DNA from: Mariniflexile maritimum
GTDB lineage: Bacteria > Bacteroidota > Bacteroidia > Flavobacteriales > Flavobacteriaceae
Direction: 5' to 3'
Length of the DNA stretch: 64,000 nt
Assembly: GCF_009746565.1 (NCBI RefSeq)
Contig: NZ_WRPN01000010.1
Coordinates: forward strand, 1 to 64,000
Below, piece by piece: positions 15,610-24,473 of the stretch (within the stretch, counting starts at the first letter, position 1; the number at the start of each line of letters is the position of its first letter). The position numbers and the translations under genes are program-made. A model generated the notes under the pieces. The model had not been told where the DNA came from and searched no databases. It saw nothing but the letters and a program-made list of their open reading frames with translations.

Positions 15610-16710
15610 ATGAAACCAACATTATTTTATTTATCGGCTGTTTTGGCAGTGTTCCTTTTATTGCCAAAAAATGTGTACGCTAAGATTTGGCGCGTTAACA
15701 ATCAATCCAACTATAACAACACGACCAATTGGGGTGAAAATTATGGCGGTACGCCTTCGTACCCAGTTTTTAAAAACATTAATGAAGCCGTTGCAAGTGC
15801 CAGTGTTATTGCGGGTGATACGTTACATATTGAAGGATCGGCCATTACATACACTGATGCTATAATTACAAAAAGATTGGTGATTATTGGCCCTGGTTAT
15901 TTTTTGACCGAAAACACCAATGTGTCCAATACAACTTATGATGCCAAAATTGGATGGATTCAATTTAATGCCGGTTCTGAGTCTTCTCAACTTATCGGTA
16001 TGAATATTGTTTATGATGGCAATTCATCTGATGGTAAAGTTTATGTGAATGTGAACGATGTAACAGTGAAACGTTGCAGAATGGAACGTGGCGTGCAGTT
16101 TGGCACCCTATTAACCGATGTTTATATCCTTCAAAATTACTTTGCAGCGGGCACAAACGCCATACATACTAACGGAAATTCTAGTTTTATTGAACCAAAC
16201 AATATTGTTTTCAATAATAATATTTGCTTAACAAAGCTAATTTGGACAAACAAAAACATTTTACAGTGCAACAACAATGTTTTTGAGGGGCCTGCAAATG
16301 TTTTAAACCTCGATTTTAACACGGGCTCTTTTAAAAACAACATTTTAAAATCGGCAGGCATTACGGCAAATATTAACGGAGGCACTAACAATAACGTGCA
16401 GTATAATACGGTTTCCAATTCAGGTGTTTTTGTTGGAACCACGGGCCATGTTTGGGAACCCAATATGAACAATCTTTTTGTAACAAGTGGCACCAGCGAC
16501 GGTAAATACAAACTACAAAGTGCCGCTACAAACAATGCGCTTGGTAGCGATGGCACAGAACGTGGTGCTTTTGGCGGTGCCACCATAACCAATAGATATA
16601 CCCTATCGGGATTAGCAGCTATCCCTGTGGTTTACGATGTTACAACTACGGGCGTATCGCAACCTGGAACCGGTTTGTTAGTAAGCGTAAAAGCCAGAAC
16701 TATAAATTAA
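15610..16710 (+). CDS. Secreted parallel beta-helix-like protein
   Basis: A 366-residue exported protein (signal KPTLFYLSAVLAVFLLLPKNVYA). The early part is like the start of many surface polysaccharide-associated proteins: WRVNNQSNYNN, then NINEAVASASVIAGDTLHIEG, the opening of a right-handed beta-helix. Short repeated strands rich in asparagine follow (IVFNNNICL, ILQCNNNVFEG, SFKNNILKSAG, NNVQYNTVSNSG), consistent with helix coils. No T9SS sorting domain is seen at its C-terminus, unlike the next gene, which starts 5 bases on. No catalytic motif is recognised. Candidate target of the adjacent LytTR system. Confidence 0.8.
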   Translation: MKPTLFYLSAVLAVFLLLPKNVYAKIWRVNNQSNYNNTTNWGENYGGTPSYPVFKNINEAVASASVIAGDTLHIEGSAITYTDAIITKRLVIIGPGYFLTENTNVSNTTYDAKIGWIQFNAGSESSQLIGMNIVYDGNSSDGKVYVNVNDVTVKRCRMERGVQFGTLLTDVYILQNYFAAGTNAIHTNGNSSFIEPNNIVFNNNICLTKLIWTNKNILQCNNNVFEGPANVLNLDFNTGSFKNNILKSAGITANINGGTNNNVQYNTVSNSGVFVGTTGHVWEPNMNNLFVTSGTSDGKYKLQSAATNNALGSDGTERGAFGGATITNRYTLSGLAAIPVVYDVTTTGVSQPGTGLLVSVKARTIN

Positions 16711-16715
16711 AAGCC

Positions 16716-17705
16716 ATGAAAAAATCAGTTTTAATATGGTTTTTATGTTTTGCTATGGCGGTTTGTTATGCTCAGGCACCAATTACGAAAGTGGAATATT
16801 TTTTGGACACCGATAATGGCATTGGACTTAATACCGTTATTGATATTGCACCAAATACCACTATCGCAGAAAGTATTTTGGCCACCATACCTCCCACTAC
16901 ATCAGTTGGTTATCATAAACTATACTTTCGGACTAGAGATGCCAACGGACATTGGAGCCAGACCACACGAAGCCATCTGGAGATTATAAAACCTCAAACC
17001 CAAAACAACACGGTTATTGGGGAATATTATCTGGATAACGACCCCACGTTTTCGCAAGGAACAAGCTTTGTAATTAACCCGCAAAGCACAGACATTACTC
17101 AAGATTTTATAGCACAAATGCCTGTGAATGCATCAATTGGTTACCATAAATTGTATGGAAGAATAAAAGATGTTTACGGAAATTGGAGCCATACTTTTAG
17201 AAAAAACATTGAAGTAATTGAAAACAACGGGAATTTGGATATTGTTGAGATTGAATACTTTTTTGGAAGCGATTTAACTTTTGGAAACTCAAACGTAATA
17301 GCGGTTTCAAACCCTCAACCAAATCATACCGAGTTATTTAACGTGCCATATCCAGCGGGTTCATATAATTTCAATGATGTGCTGTATGTTAGGGCGAAAG
17401 ATAGTTCAGGCAAATGGTCGCACACCACCATCTTGGATACGATAGATACCAGTTTAAGCAACACTGAATTTGAAGTTAATATGTTTTCATTGCATCCAAA
17501 TCCTGTAAAAGACATACTTCATATCACATCAAACAACAAATTTTCAATTGAAACCATTTCAATATATGACATTACGGGCAAAAATGTATTCAAAACCACT
17601 AAAAACGTTCAGGAAATAAATATTGGAAACCTAAGCCACGGAATCTACATTTTAAAGTTGGATACGTCTATTGGAAATGCGAGTTATAAAATTTTAAAAC
17701 AGTAA
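16716..17705 (+). CDS. T9SS cargo protein with three internal repeats
   Basis: A 329-residue secreted protein (signal to about AQAPITK). It has three tandem repeats of 75-80 residues, each starting VEYFLDTD, GEYYLDND or IEYFFGSD. They end in the matching motifs LYFRTRDANGHWSQT, LYGRIKDVYGNWSHT and LYVRAKDSSGKWSHT. The last 75 residues are a type A T9SS sorting domain (FSLHPNPVKDILHI, SIYDITGKNVF, LSHGIYILKL), so the product is probably exported by the type IX system and attached to the cell surface. It forms an operon with 15610-16710. No catalytic residues were recognised. Confidence 0.9.
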   Translation: MKKSVLIWFLCFAMAVCYAQAPITKVEYFLDTDNGIGLNTVIDIAPNTTIAESILATIPPTTSVGYHKLYFRTRDANGHWSQTTRSHLEIIKPQTQNNTVIGEYYLDNDPTFSQGTSFVINPQSTDITQDFIAQMPVNASIGYHKLYGRIKDVYGNWSHTFRKNIEVIENNGNLDIVEIEYFFGSDLTFGNSNVIAVSNPQPNHTELFNVPYPAGSYNFNDVLYVRAKDSSGKWSHTTILDTIDTSLSNTEFEVNMFSLHPNPVKDILHITSNNKFSIETISIYDITGKNVFKTTKNVQEINIGNLSHGIYILKLDTSIGNASYKILKQ

Positions 17706-17820
17706 AATACTGATTATAAAACCATTTTAAACCCCATAACATCCTTTTTGTTTTTCGGGTGTTTTAAAAAATAGCTGTTTAGATAACGGACCAAGAACCA
17801 CTAACCTTAAACTTAGAAAT

Positions 17821-18756
17821 ATGAAAACAACAAAAACAATTACAACTATTATTCTGTCTCTATGCTGTGCTTTATTAAGTGCACAAAAAGACCCAAAAAC
17901 AACCGTAGAAGAAATTGAAAGTCAGTGCCAAGGCACTCCCACAGCGCAACGTGTAACCGTAAGTGTTTCCAGTTTTAATGTTGCTACACCTACGGCTTAT
18001 GCCAAATTTGGAGACGAACTTTCGCAAATGCTTACCAATGCGCTTCAAAATGTAAACTGCTTCAATGTATTGCTTAGTTTAAAAGACAGCAATGAAATTA
18101 TGCAAGAAATAAACTTTGGGGAATCTGGAAACACAAAAGCTGGTACTTCACCAAAAAGAGGCAATATGAAAGGCGCTCAAGTAATTGTTATGGGAAAGGT
18201 TACGGAGTTTGCAGCAGGCGAAAGTAGCGCTGGGGCCATAGGCATAAAATTTGGAGGCAACAAAGCGCATATTGGTTTTATCATCCAATTAATAAATGCG
18301 GAAACAAGAGAGTTGATTGACTCAAAATCTTTTAATGTTGATGGTAGAGCCAACGGATTTAAAGGGCTTAAAATTGGAGGCTTAAACGTTGCTGGTTCTA
18401 CGCAAAACAATAAAGCATTGGCAGATGCCACCGAAAAGGGCATCATAGAAGCCATTGAATATATTGTGGCCTCTAAAGATAAAATGCCGCTTCCTAAGGT
18501 TAAAGACATTAATTCAAAAAGCGGGTCGTTTATCACGGTTTCAAATGCAGATTATGCCAAAGTAAAAATATTAACCGATTTGCTTGCTTCAAAAGGAAAG
18601 ATATCCGATAAATCAATTTCCAATGGCATAGGTTCATTTTGGTTAGAACATTCGGTGGCGAGTGATGCCATTGCAGATTTTATCAACTCGAAATTAGGCA
18701 GCAAATTCAGTATCCAATCCTTAGATGCCGGTGAGATAAGTTTGGTTGCGAAATAA
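17821..18756 (+). CDS. CsgG/HfaB-family protein
   Basis: A 311-residue exported protein (signal MKTTKTITTIILSLCCALLSAQ). The CsgG-like domain spans about residues 40-225: TVSVSSFNVATPTAYAKFGDELSQMLTNAL, NCFNVLLSLKDSNEIMQEINF, KGAQVIVMGKVTEF, GFIIQLINAETRELIDSKSFNVDG, and ADATEKGIIEAIEYIV. CsgG forms the outer-membrane channel for curli secretion, but no other csg gene is nearby and there is no clear lipobox, so a curli role is unlikely. A C-terminal extra domain of about 80 residues is not part of classical CsgG. Probably an operon with 18794-19192. Confidence 0.8.
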   Translation: MKTTKTITTIILSLCCALLSAQKDPKTTVEEIESQCQGTPTAQRVTVSVSSFNVATPTAYAKFGDELSQMLTNALQNVNCFNVLLSLKDSNEIMQEINFGESGNTKAGTSPKRGNMKGAQVIVMGKVTEFAAGESSAGAIGIKFGGNKAHIGFIIQLINAETRELIDSKSFNVDGRANGFKGLKIGGLNVAGSTQNNKALADATEKGIIEAIEYIVASKDKMPLPKVKDINSKSGSFITVSNADYAKVKILTDLLASKGKISDKSISNGIGSFWLEHSVASDAIADFINSKLGSKFSIQSLDAGEISLVAK

Positions 18757-18793
18757 ATTAATCCAAAAAAAAAAATAGATAACAATTGCCACT

Positions 18794-19192
18794 ATGGACT
18801 TAAAACAAATCGATTTCGGCACATCCCTATTAAAAGTTTTAGAGCTTATTATTGTAAAACCGTTTACATTGCCTTGGCATGTTTATAAAAGCGCCTTGTT
18901 AAATTTATCCAATGCAAATTCTGAAGATTCTGAAGAAAAGGTGTTATCGGCCGATTTTCCGTTGTTCACATGGTTTATCCGCATGTTCGATGCTTTAATT
19001 GCCATAACCTATCCTATTGGCATTATGATAGCGCTTATTGCAGGCCTTAACAAATATACCGGTGGTTTTGGCAGTTTTTTAATAACGCTCCTAATCACCT
19101 ATTTTGCTCCATTAGGGCTGGGTCTTGTAAGGGAGCTTTATCAAATCTCATTGAAAATGCTGTTGTATCTGAAAATTATTTCTTTAAACTAA
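18794..19192 (+). CDS. Small membrane protein downstream of the CsgG-like gene
   Basis: A 132-residue protein with two clear membrane segments (ALIAITYPIGIMIALIAGL and SFLITLLITYFAPLGLGLV) preceded by an amphipathic N-terminal region (LLKVLELIIVKPFTLPWHVYKSALLNL). The segment NSEDSEEKVLSADFP in the middle is acidic. The start codon lies 37 bases after the previous stop, after an A-run, so co-transcription is likely. I do not recognise the family; no function is proposed. Confidence 0.65.
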   Translation: MDLKQIDFGTSLLKVLELIIVKPFTLPWHVYKSALLNLSNANSEDSEEKVLSADFPLFTWFIRMFDALIAITYPIGIMIALIAGLNKYTGGFGSFLITLLITYFAPLGLGLVRELYQISLKMLLYLKIISLN

Positions 19193-19195
19193 TTT

Positions 19196-19603
19196 TTATT
19201 TTAATACCGCATACCCAAAATTTACAGAAAAGGTAACGCACCAAACAATAACATGATTGTATTTGGTAAAATCCACATTGGCAGGTAAGGCATATTCGTA
19301 GTTGCCATCAACACCTTTTAAAGCACCTAATGTGATGTATGATGAAGCTGAACTATCGGTAGCCAAATACACTTCCAACAACGGGCCATTATCTGTTTTA
19401 AAATTGGTAAAGGACAAGATGGTTTTGGCGGTGTTTATGGTAGCTTTTCCTGAAGTAGTGTGTGCACCTGAAACAAAATCGCCTTTAAATACGGTCGGAT
19501 TCATCATCGTGTCATTATCCATGTCCTCCATCATTGGAGAATCGGAACTAGAACATGATTGAAAAGAAATTAAAGCCAAGAGTAAAACAAATAAGATTTT
19601 CAT
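19196..19603 (-). CDS. DM13-domain lipoprotein
   Basis: A 135-residue lipoprotein (MKILFVLLLALISFQSC, lipidation at Cys 17) with a methionine- and aspartate-rich linker (SDSPMMEDMDNDTMMNP). A DM13 domain occupies about residues 36-135: KGDFVSGAHTTSGKATINT, LSFTNFKTDNGPLLEVYLA, and the C-terminal NHVIVWCVTFSVNFGYAVL. The conserved cysteine of the domain is in VWC. DM13 domains are proposed redox or electron-transfer modules. The stop lies 3 bases from that of the convergent gene 18794-19192. Confidence 0.88.
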   Translation of the reverse strand: MKILFVLLLALISFQSCSSSDSPMMEDMDNDTMMNPTVFKGDFVSGAHTTSGKATINTAKTILSFTNFKTDNGPLLEVYLATDSSASSYITLGALKGVDGNYEYALPANVDFTKYNHVIVWCVTFSVNFGYAVLK

Positions 19604-19677
19604 AACGCAACTTTTAGATAGTTCCCAAATTGGTCGAACAAAAGTATTAAAAATTACAAATGCGCTTACATGTAACC

Positions 19678-19836
19678 TTACTTTTTGTTTTTATCCTCGT
19701 TTGCTTTGGTTATAATAGCCTTTAAACGCTCTTTTCTAAGTTGTTCAACTTCTTTTTTCTTGTTTTTCTTTTGATCCATCAATCTGGAATGTTTTGCCTT
19801 ATTTTTGGTGTTTTTATCGCGCCCTGTTTTCGCCAT
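19678..19836 (-). CDS. Small lysine-rich helical protein (52 residues)
   Basis: ATG at 19836 to TAA at 19678, encoding MAKTGRDKNTKNKAKHSRLM and then a very basic helix (KKNKKKEVEQLRKERLKAII, ending EDKNKK). It lies 6 bases downstream of the CcsBA stop, on the same strand, so it may be the last gene of that transcript. Composition resembles nucleic-acid- or ribosome-binding small proteins; there is no membrane segment. No family is recognised. The clean frame, good start context and position argue that it is real. Confidence 0.55.
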   Translation of the reverse strand: MAKTGRDKNTKNKAKHSRLMDQKKNKKKEVEQLRKERLKAIITKANEDKNKK

Positions 19837-19842
19837 AAACAG

Positions 19843-22800
19843 TTATTTTTTATAATGCCTTGCATAACCCCTGTAAGACAAAACCCCTAATAAAGCTACC
19901 ATACCAACCGCAATTGCAATTACATTAGCACTCGCAATTTGTTGTCCCGATTGGTACGAGTGTAGTCCCGACAGGTAAAAATTAACCCCAAAATAGGTAA
20001 AAATAATACTTGAAAGCGCCACAATAGATACTAAGTTGAAAAGCCAGCGCCCACGAAGTCCGGGAATTAAGCGCATGTGTATAACGAACCCATACACCAT
20101 AATACTAATAAGCGCCCAGGTTTCTTTAGGGTCCCAGCCCCAATAGCGCCCCCAACTTTCGTTGGCCCACATGCCCCCTAAAAAGTTACCTATAGTTAGC
20201 ATAACCAAACCTACGGTAAGTGCCATTTCGTTAATAACGGTAAGCTCTTTTATGCTTAAATCCAATTTTGCCTTATTATTTTTAGTGGTGAAAATCATTA
20301 ACACCAACGAAACCACTCCCAATATCATTCCTAAGGTAAACGGGCCGTAACTGGCCACAATAACCGCCACATGAATCATAAGCCAGTAACTGTTCAATAC
20401 AGGCTGCAGGTTTGCTATGGCTGGATCCATCCAGTTCCAATGGGCTATCATAAGCAACATGGCGGTTACAAATGCCGTGGAAGCTAGGGTTAAATCGCTT
20501 TTTCTACCAAAAGCCAAACCAAAGAACATGGTAGCCCAAGCAACGTATATCATCGATTCGTAGGCATCGCTCCATGGGGCATGGCCCGAAATGTACCAAC
20601 GGGCAATCAATCCTAGGGTATGTAAAATGAACAAGCCCAAAATAATGAACTTAAAAACGGTGGCAGCAATAGTTAGGGCCTTGTTTTTTTCCTTAAAAAT
20701 TTGAACGATCAATAGCACAAACAACAACGTGCCGGCATACAGGTACCAACTGAACAAATTCTTAAAAATATCGTATTTATTGTATAAAATTTCGGCCTTA
20801 ATCTTTTTATCCGATAACATCACTGAGGCTCCAAATTGATTTTGCGTTTTTTTGAACGCTGCCAAAAGCTTTTCGGCTTCAGAGAAATTACCTGTTTGTT
20901 TTGCGGTATTAAGTGTATATAAATACATTTTAAACCCGTTTTTTATGAAATTTCCATAAAGCGAATCTTCAACTTTATAAGTGCCATGTTGGTAATCATA
21001 CGATGAAATCCATTTGTTGTTTTCATCATTTGGTATGGGAAATATTTTTAACGACATCCCTTCAACGGTATTGTAAAGCAAATTAACCCGTTGGTCGGCT
21101 TCCTTAAATTCTTTTTGGTACCCATTGGGTGCGTTGGTTTTATAGGCTTCATCTAAATAAGGCGCTAATTTATAATCGCCCTTTTCAGTAAAAAAATCGG
21201 CCAAGGACACATACTTTTCGTTCGCATCCACACCTATGATATGCCTAATGGTATCGGCTTTTTTCAATGCTAGATAAATGATGGGGACGTTGTACCAAAG
21301 CATGGGGCTTTCTTGCGTTGAAAGGAATATTTGGTTGGCATCAAAATTGGCATAAGTATCGTCTTTGCTTAACTTTCGAAGCATCTCTGATGCATAGGTG
21401 TTTACGGGCATCATGCGGCCACTTAAATCCTGGATTACCAAATGCCCAAAGGCATCGGCATGTTTTTTAGGCGTGATGTTGGCCGCTAAAACCGAATCTA
21501 TTTGCACCTTGGTGGGCTTATGGTTGTGCCCATCGGTAGCTGAATGGGTTTGCGAAAAACCATGCAACCCAACACCTAAAAACAACAGTAACAGCAGTTT
21601 TTCCTTTTTTGCCTTTATTTTTTCCAATTGCTTTTCCAGATCCTTAAAACGGGACCCTTTGATAAATAAAATGGCCATTAAGCCGAAGTACAACATAAAA
21701 TAACCGATATAGGTAAAGAATGTGCCCCAATAATCGTGGTTAACCGATAGGATGGTACCTTTTTCATCGGGATCAAAACTAGATTGAAAAAAACGGTAGC
21801 CTCCATGGTTTAAAATGTTGTTCATAAAAATTTTGTAATCAAAATTACCTTCTTTTTCATCAACTACCGTTACTTGGCTAGAATATGATGAATACCCTTT
21901 TTCGGTTCCCGGATAACGTTCGGCCTCAAAATCGTTCAACTTGATGGCAAAAGGCAGTTCCATAACTTTCGAACCATATTTAAAGGCAAAATCCAATCCG
22001 CCTACTTTTAGTTGCTTGAAGGGGTTGTTCATGCCTTTACCGCCCAATAGCCCAATGGTTTTGGTTTCGCCATTAGTGCTTACCTTTAACACCAATCCCG
22101 ACTCATCATTCTTCAATATTTGAGATTTTTGTACAATATCAAACCTGCCTTTCACCACGGGTTTTGGGAATACCATTTGCAAATCGCCTATTACATAACG
22201 CGAGCGCAAAATCAAGGGCTGCAAACTGTCTTTTACCAATGTGCCCTGTGCCATGGTTGCCATGGTTAAATATTCCCCTTCAAAAGGCGACTGGATGGAC
22301 AACGAACCGTTGGCATAGGTAATATTTACGGCACCACTGGTGGGTTTATTAAGGGCAAACAGCATATTGTGAATACTTTGCACTTCGCCAACCTTTAAAA
22401 AATGATTGTGTGGCCTCCCGCCACCTGCTTCAACCATTTTTAGATATTCTTCACCTTGATCATTAGGAACAATGTCTTCTTCAGCACCTTCGATAAATTT
22501 TTCTAGGGTAATGGTAATGGGTTGTTCGTGGTATTTGGTTTCAATTTCAAAATGGTTTTTTAAACGTCCGGAAAAATCGACTTCACGCTCAATGGGCAAT
22601 CGTTGGGGTACCCCATCAATTTTATAATCGCCATCAACATAAGTTGTTATATAGGTTTTTTCAGAAAGAAAAGTATTTTCGGTAGCACCTTCCCGAATGG
22701 ACATCATGCCCTCAAAACTGATATAACGGGTTATGAATGCACCCAACAGAATGAAAATAAAAGCCAAATGCAGTATTAAGGTGGGCCATTTTTCTATTTT

Positions 22801-23025
22801 ATGCAATTGGAACCTATATATGTTTCCAATAAAATTTATCATAAAAAACACCATAATGGCTTCAAACCACCATGCATTGTATATCAAGTTTCGGGTGTAG
22901 GGCGTTGGCGAGGTATTTTGGCCCGCATCTAAAAACGTGCCTATGGCCATGGCCGCTGCAAAAGCTAAAAACAATATACCGGTAAGCCGCGTGGAGAAAA
23001 GAATTTTGGCGAGTTTATTTTGCAT
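19843..23025 (-). CDS. ccsA: Cytochrome c biogenesis fusion protein CcsBA (ResB + CcsA)
   Basis: A 1060-residue membrane protein. The N-terminal ResB/CcsB part (about 1-470) starts FSTRLTGILFLAFAAAMAIGTFLD, has membrane segments at about 10-110 and a large periplasmic loop. A second periplasmic region (about 490-740) follows. The C-terminal CcsA part (about 760-1060) has the WWD haem-handling motif SWGRYWGWDPKETWALI and flanking histidines (IVASYGPF, VIHMRL). It carries haem across the inner membrane and ligates it to CxxCH apocytochromes, such as the haem-binding protein at 1808-2281. Single-gene CcsBA fusions are usual in Bacteroidota. Confidence 0.95.
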   Translation of the reverse strand: MQNKLAKILFSTRLTGILFLAFAAAMAIGTFLDAGQNTSPTPYTRNLIYNAWWFEAIMVFFMINFIGNIYRFQLHKIEKWPTLILHLAFIFILLGAFITRYISFEGMMSIREGATENTFLSEKTYITTYVDGDYKIDGVPQRLPIEREVDFSGRLKNHFEIETKYHEQPITITLEKFIEGAEEDIVPNDQGEEYLKMVEAGGGRPHNHFLKVGEVQSIHNMLFALNKPTSGAVNITYANGSLSIQSPFEGEYLTMATMAQGTLVKDSLQPLILRSRYVIGDLQMVFPKPVVKGRFDIVQKSQILKNDESGLVLKVSTNGETKTIGLLGGKGMNNPFKQLKVGGLDFAFKYGSKVMELPFAIKLNDFEAERYPGTEKGYSSYSSQVTVVDEKEGNFDYKIFMNNILNHGGYRFFQSSFDPDEKGTILSVNHDYWGTFFTYIGYFMLYFGLMAILFIKGSRFKDLEKQLEKIKAKKEKLLLLLFLGVGLHGFSQTHSATDGHNHKPTKVQIDSVLAANITPKKHADAFGHLVIQDLSGRMMPVNTYASEMLRKLSKDDTYANFDANQIFLSTQESPMLWYNVPIIYLALKKADTIRHIIGVDANEKYVSLADFFTEKGDYKLAPYLDEAYKTNAPNGYQKEFKEADQRVNLLYNTVEGMSLKIFPIPNDENNKWISSYDYQHGTYKVEDSLYGNFIKNGFKMYLYTLNTAKQTGNFSEAEKLLAAFKKTQNQFGASVMLSDKKIKAEILYNKYDIFKNLFSWYLYAGTLLFVLLIVQIFKEKNKALTIAATVFKFIILGLFILHTLGLIARWYISGHAPWSDAYESMIYVAWATMFFGLAFGRKSDLTLASTAFVTAMLLMIAHWNWMDPAIANLQPVLNSYWLMIHVAVIVASYGPFTLGMILGVVSLVLMIFTTKNNKAKLDLSIKELTVINEMALTVGLVMLTIGNFLGGMWANESWGRYWGWDPKETWALISIMVYGFVIHMRLIPGLRGRWLFNLVSIVALSSIIFTYFGVNFYLSGLHSYQSGQQIASANVIAIAVGMVALLGVLSYRGYARHYKK

Positions 23026-23051
23026 AATAAAAACCTTTTTTTGAGGTCGTG

Positions 23052-23059
23052 CAAATTTA
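23052..23059 (-). promoter_or_regulatory. -7 box for ccsBA
   Basis: On the minus strand TAAATTTG, an exact TAnnTTTG match, 26 bases before the ATG at 23025. No -33 TTG is visible at normal distance. Confidence 0.5.
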
Positions 23060-23134
23060 AGTATTTAAGTTGAGTTGTTTTTGTTAAAATTTTTATAAGT
23101 GTTGAAACCATTACGCCAAGGGTGAACGACCGAC

Positions 23135-23180
23135 GACTGAAAACAGAAGTGAAACTGAAAACTGCAACTGTAACTGAAAA
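23135..23180. repeat. Low-complexity intergenic spacer (ACTGAAAACT words)
   Basis: The spacer between ccsBA and the globin gene repeats degenerate units of the type GACTGAAAAC / GAAACTGAAAACTG / AACTGTAACTGAAAACT. No ORF or hairpin explains it. Confidence 0.5.
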
Positions 23181-23567
23181 CTAATGCTGTCGTGCTTGAA
23201 AAATATTCAAGTACATAAAGGTTCCCATTTTTCGGGCGCGCTGTTTGGCATTTTGGGCATAATCGCCTTCAAAAAGCTCGTCGATGGTTTCAAACCAAAG
23301 GTTTAGCCATAAGCCAAAATGGCGTTCGGATATGGCATGGTTGTTTGCTTTATCAACCCGAATATGGGCTTCCAGTGGATTGCCCAGGTATTTTGTTTTT
23401 AAAAACAAACTGGCTTCCCAAAAAGCTGTTAGTTTTTCTAAGTGTTCGTCCCAATCTTTAATCACGTCATTAAAAAAGGGTCCTAAAACAGTATCTTTCC
23501 TAATCTTTTTATAGAACGAGGATACCAACAAATAAACATCGTCGTGGGTTTTAATATCGTGTTTCAT
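23181..23567 (-). CDS. Group III truncated haemoglobin
   Basis: A 128-residue single-domain globin. VYLLVSSFYKKIRKDTVLGPFF forms helices A/B with the B10 tyrosine at 19. FWEASLFLKTKYLGNPLEAH is the CD/E region. The proximal histidine is probably His 83 in ERHFGLWLNLWFETIDELF, a group III signature. It would bind haem and react with oxygen, peroxide or nitric oxide in the cytoplasm. The ATG at 23567 lies only 5 bases after a -7 promoter box, so the message is probably leaderless. Confidence 0.93.
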   Translation of the reverse strand: MKHDIKTHDDVYLLVSSFYKKIRKDTVLGPFFNDVIKDWDEHLEKLTAFWEASLFLKTKYLGNPLEAHIRVDKANNHAISERHFGLWLNLWFETIDELFEGDYAQNAKQRARKMGTFMYLNIFQARQH

Positions 23568-23572
23568 ATTAA

Positions 23573-23580
23573 CAAATTTA
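23573..23580 (-). promoter_or_regulatory. -7 box for the globin gene, near-leaderless
   Basis: Minus strand TAAATTTG (exact TAnnTTTG) with the ATG only 5 bases downstream. Confidence 0.6.
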
Positions 23581-23693
23581 AACTATTTTATTCTCTTGCT
23601 TAATCATAAAAACACAAAGTTTCAAAATTTGGGAATTTCAATTTTTTCTTTCAACTTTTAACCTTTAGCTTTTAACTTTCAACTTAACTTGCG

Positions 23694-23701
23694 TATTTTC
23701 G
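23694..23701 (+). promoter_or_regulatory. -7 box for the DUF2520 gene, near-leaderless
   Basis: TATTTTCG (TAnnTTTG with one C) with the ATG of the gene 4 bases downstream, at 23706. The upstream 23641-23690 is a low-complexity AACTTTTAAC-type spacer. Confidence 0.55.
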
Positions 23702-23705
23702 CAAC

Positions 23706-24473
23706 ATGATTTCAATTGTAGTTCTTGGTGCCGGCAATGTAGCGACACACTTGTACAAAGTGTTTTGTAAAACCCCTAATGTTTCTGTAATTCAATGGTA
23801 CAACAGGAATTTAAGCGCGCTTAAGCCTTATAAAAACGAGGTTGCCATTACAGATGATTTAAACCAACTAAAAGAAGCCGATTTATACATTCTGGCCGTG
23901 AGCGATGATGCCATAAAACCATTAACGTCGCAATTGCCCTTTGAAAACCGCTTGGTGGTGCATACTTCTGGCTGTATGGGTTTATATGATATTGACCAAA
24001 AACACAAACGCGGGGTTTTTTACCCGCTTCAAACCTTTAGTAAAACTGCCGAATTGGATTTTGCCAATATACCCATTTGCATTGAAGCTCTTAAAAGTGA
24101 GGATTACCATGTACTGAAAAATTTGGCCATTGCCATAGGAAGCCCTACCAAAAAAGTAAACACCGACCAACGTAAGGTATTGCATCTGGCAGCTGTTTTT
24201 GTTAATAATTTCACGAATCAACTTTACAGGATAGCCCACGAAATAACCGAAAGTGAAGGGGCCGAATTTGACACGTTGAAACCGCTTATTTTAGAAACCG
24301 CCAAAAAAGTGCAGCACCTATCACCTTATATGGCCCAAACCGGACCAGCTAAGCGCAACGATAAAAAAACCTTAAAAAAACATTTAAAACTTTTAAAGGA
24401 TCAGCACCATAAAGATATTTATAACCTATTAACAACCTCAATACAACGCACTCATGGAAGAAAAAAGCTATAA
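23706..24473 (+). CDS. Rossmann-fold DUF2520 protein
   Basis: A 255-residue protein with an N-terminal NAD(P)-binding fold (ISIVVLGAGNVATHLYKVF, residues 2-20), then LYILAVSDDAIKPL and VVHTSGCMGLYDI. The C-terminal helical DUF2520 domain starts at about 125 (GVFYPLQTFSKTAELDFANIP, HLAAVFVNNFTNQLYRIA, GPAKRNDKKTLKKHL). The layout is like 6-phosphogluconate or ketopantoate-type dehydrogenases; the substrate is unknown. Its last 20 bases overlap kdsC, so they are translated together. Confidence 0.9.
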   Translation: MISIVVLGAGNVATHLYKVFCKTPNVSVIQWYNRNLSALKPYKNEVAITDDLNQLKEADLYILAVSDDAIKPLTSQLPFENRLVVHTSGCMGLYDIDQKHKRGVFYPLQTFSKTAELDFANIPICIEALKSEDYHVLKNLAIAIGSPTKKVNTDQRKVLHLAAVFVNNFTNQLYRIAHEITESEGAEFDTLKPLILETAKKVQHLSPYMAQTGPAKRNDKKTLKKHLKLLKDQHHKDIYNLLTTSIQRTHGRKKL

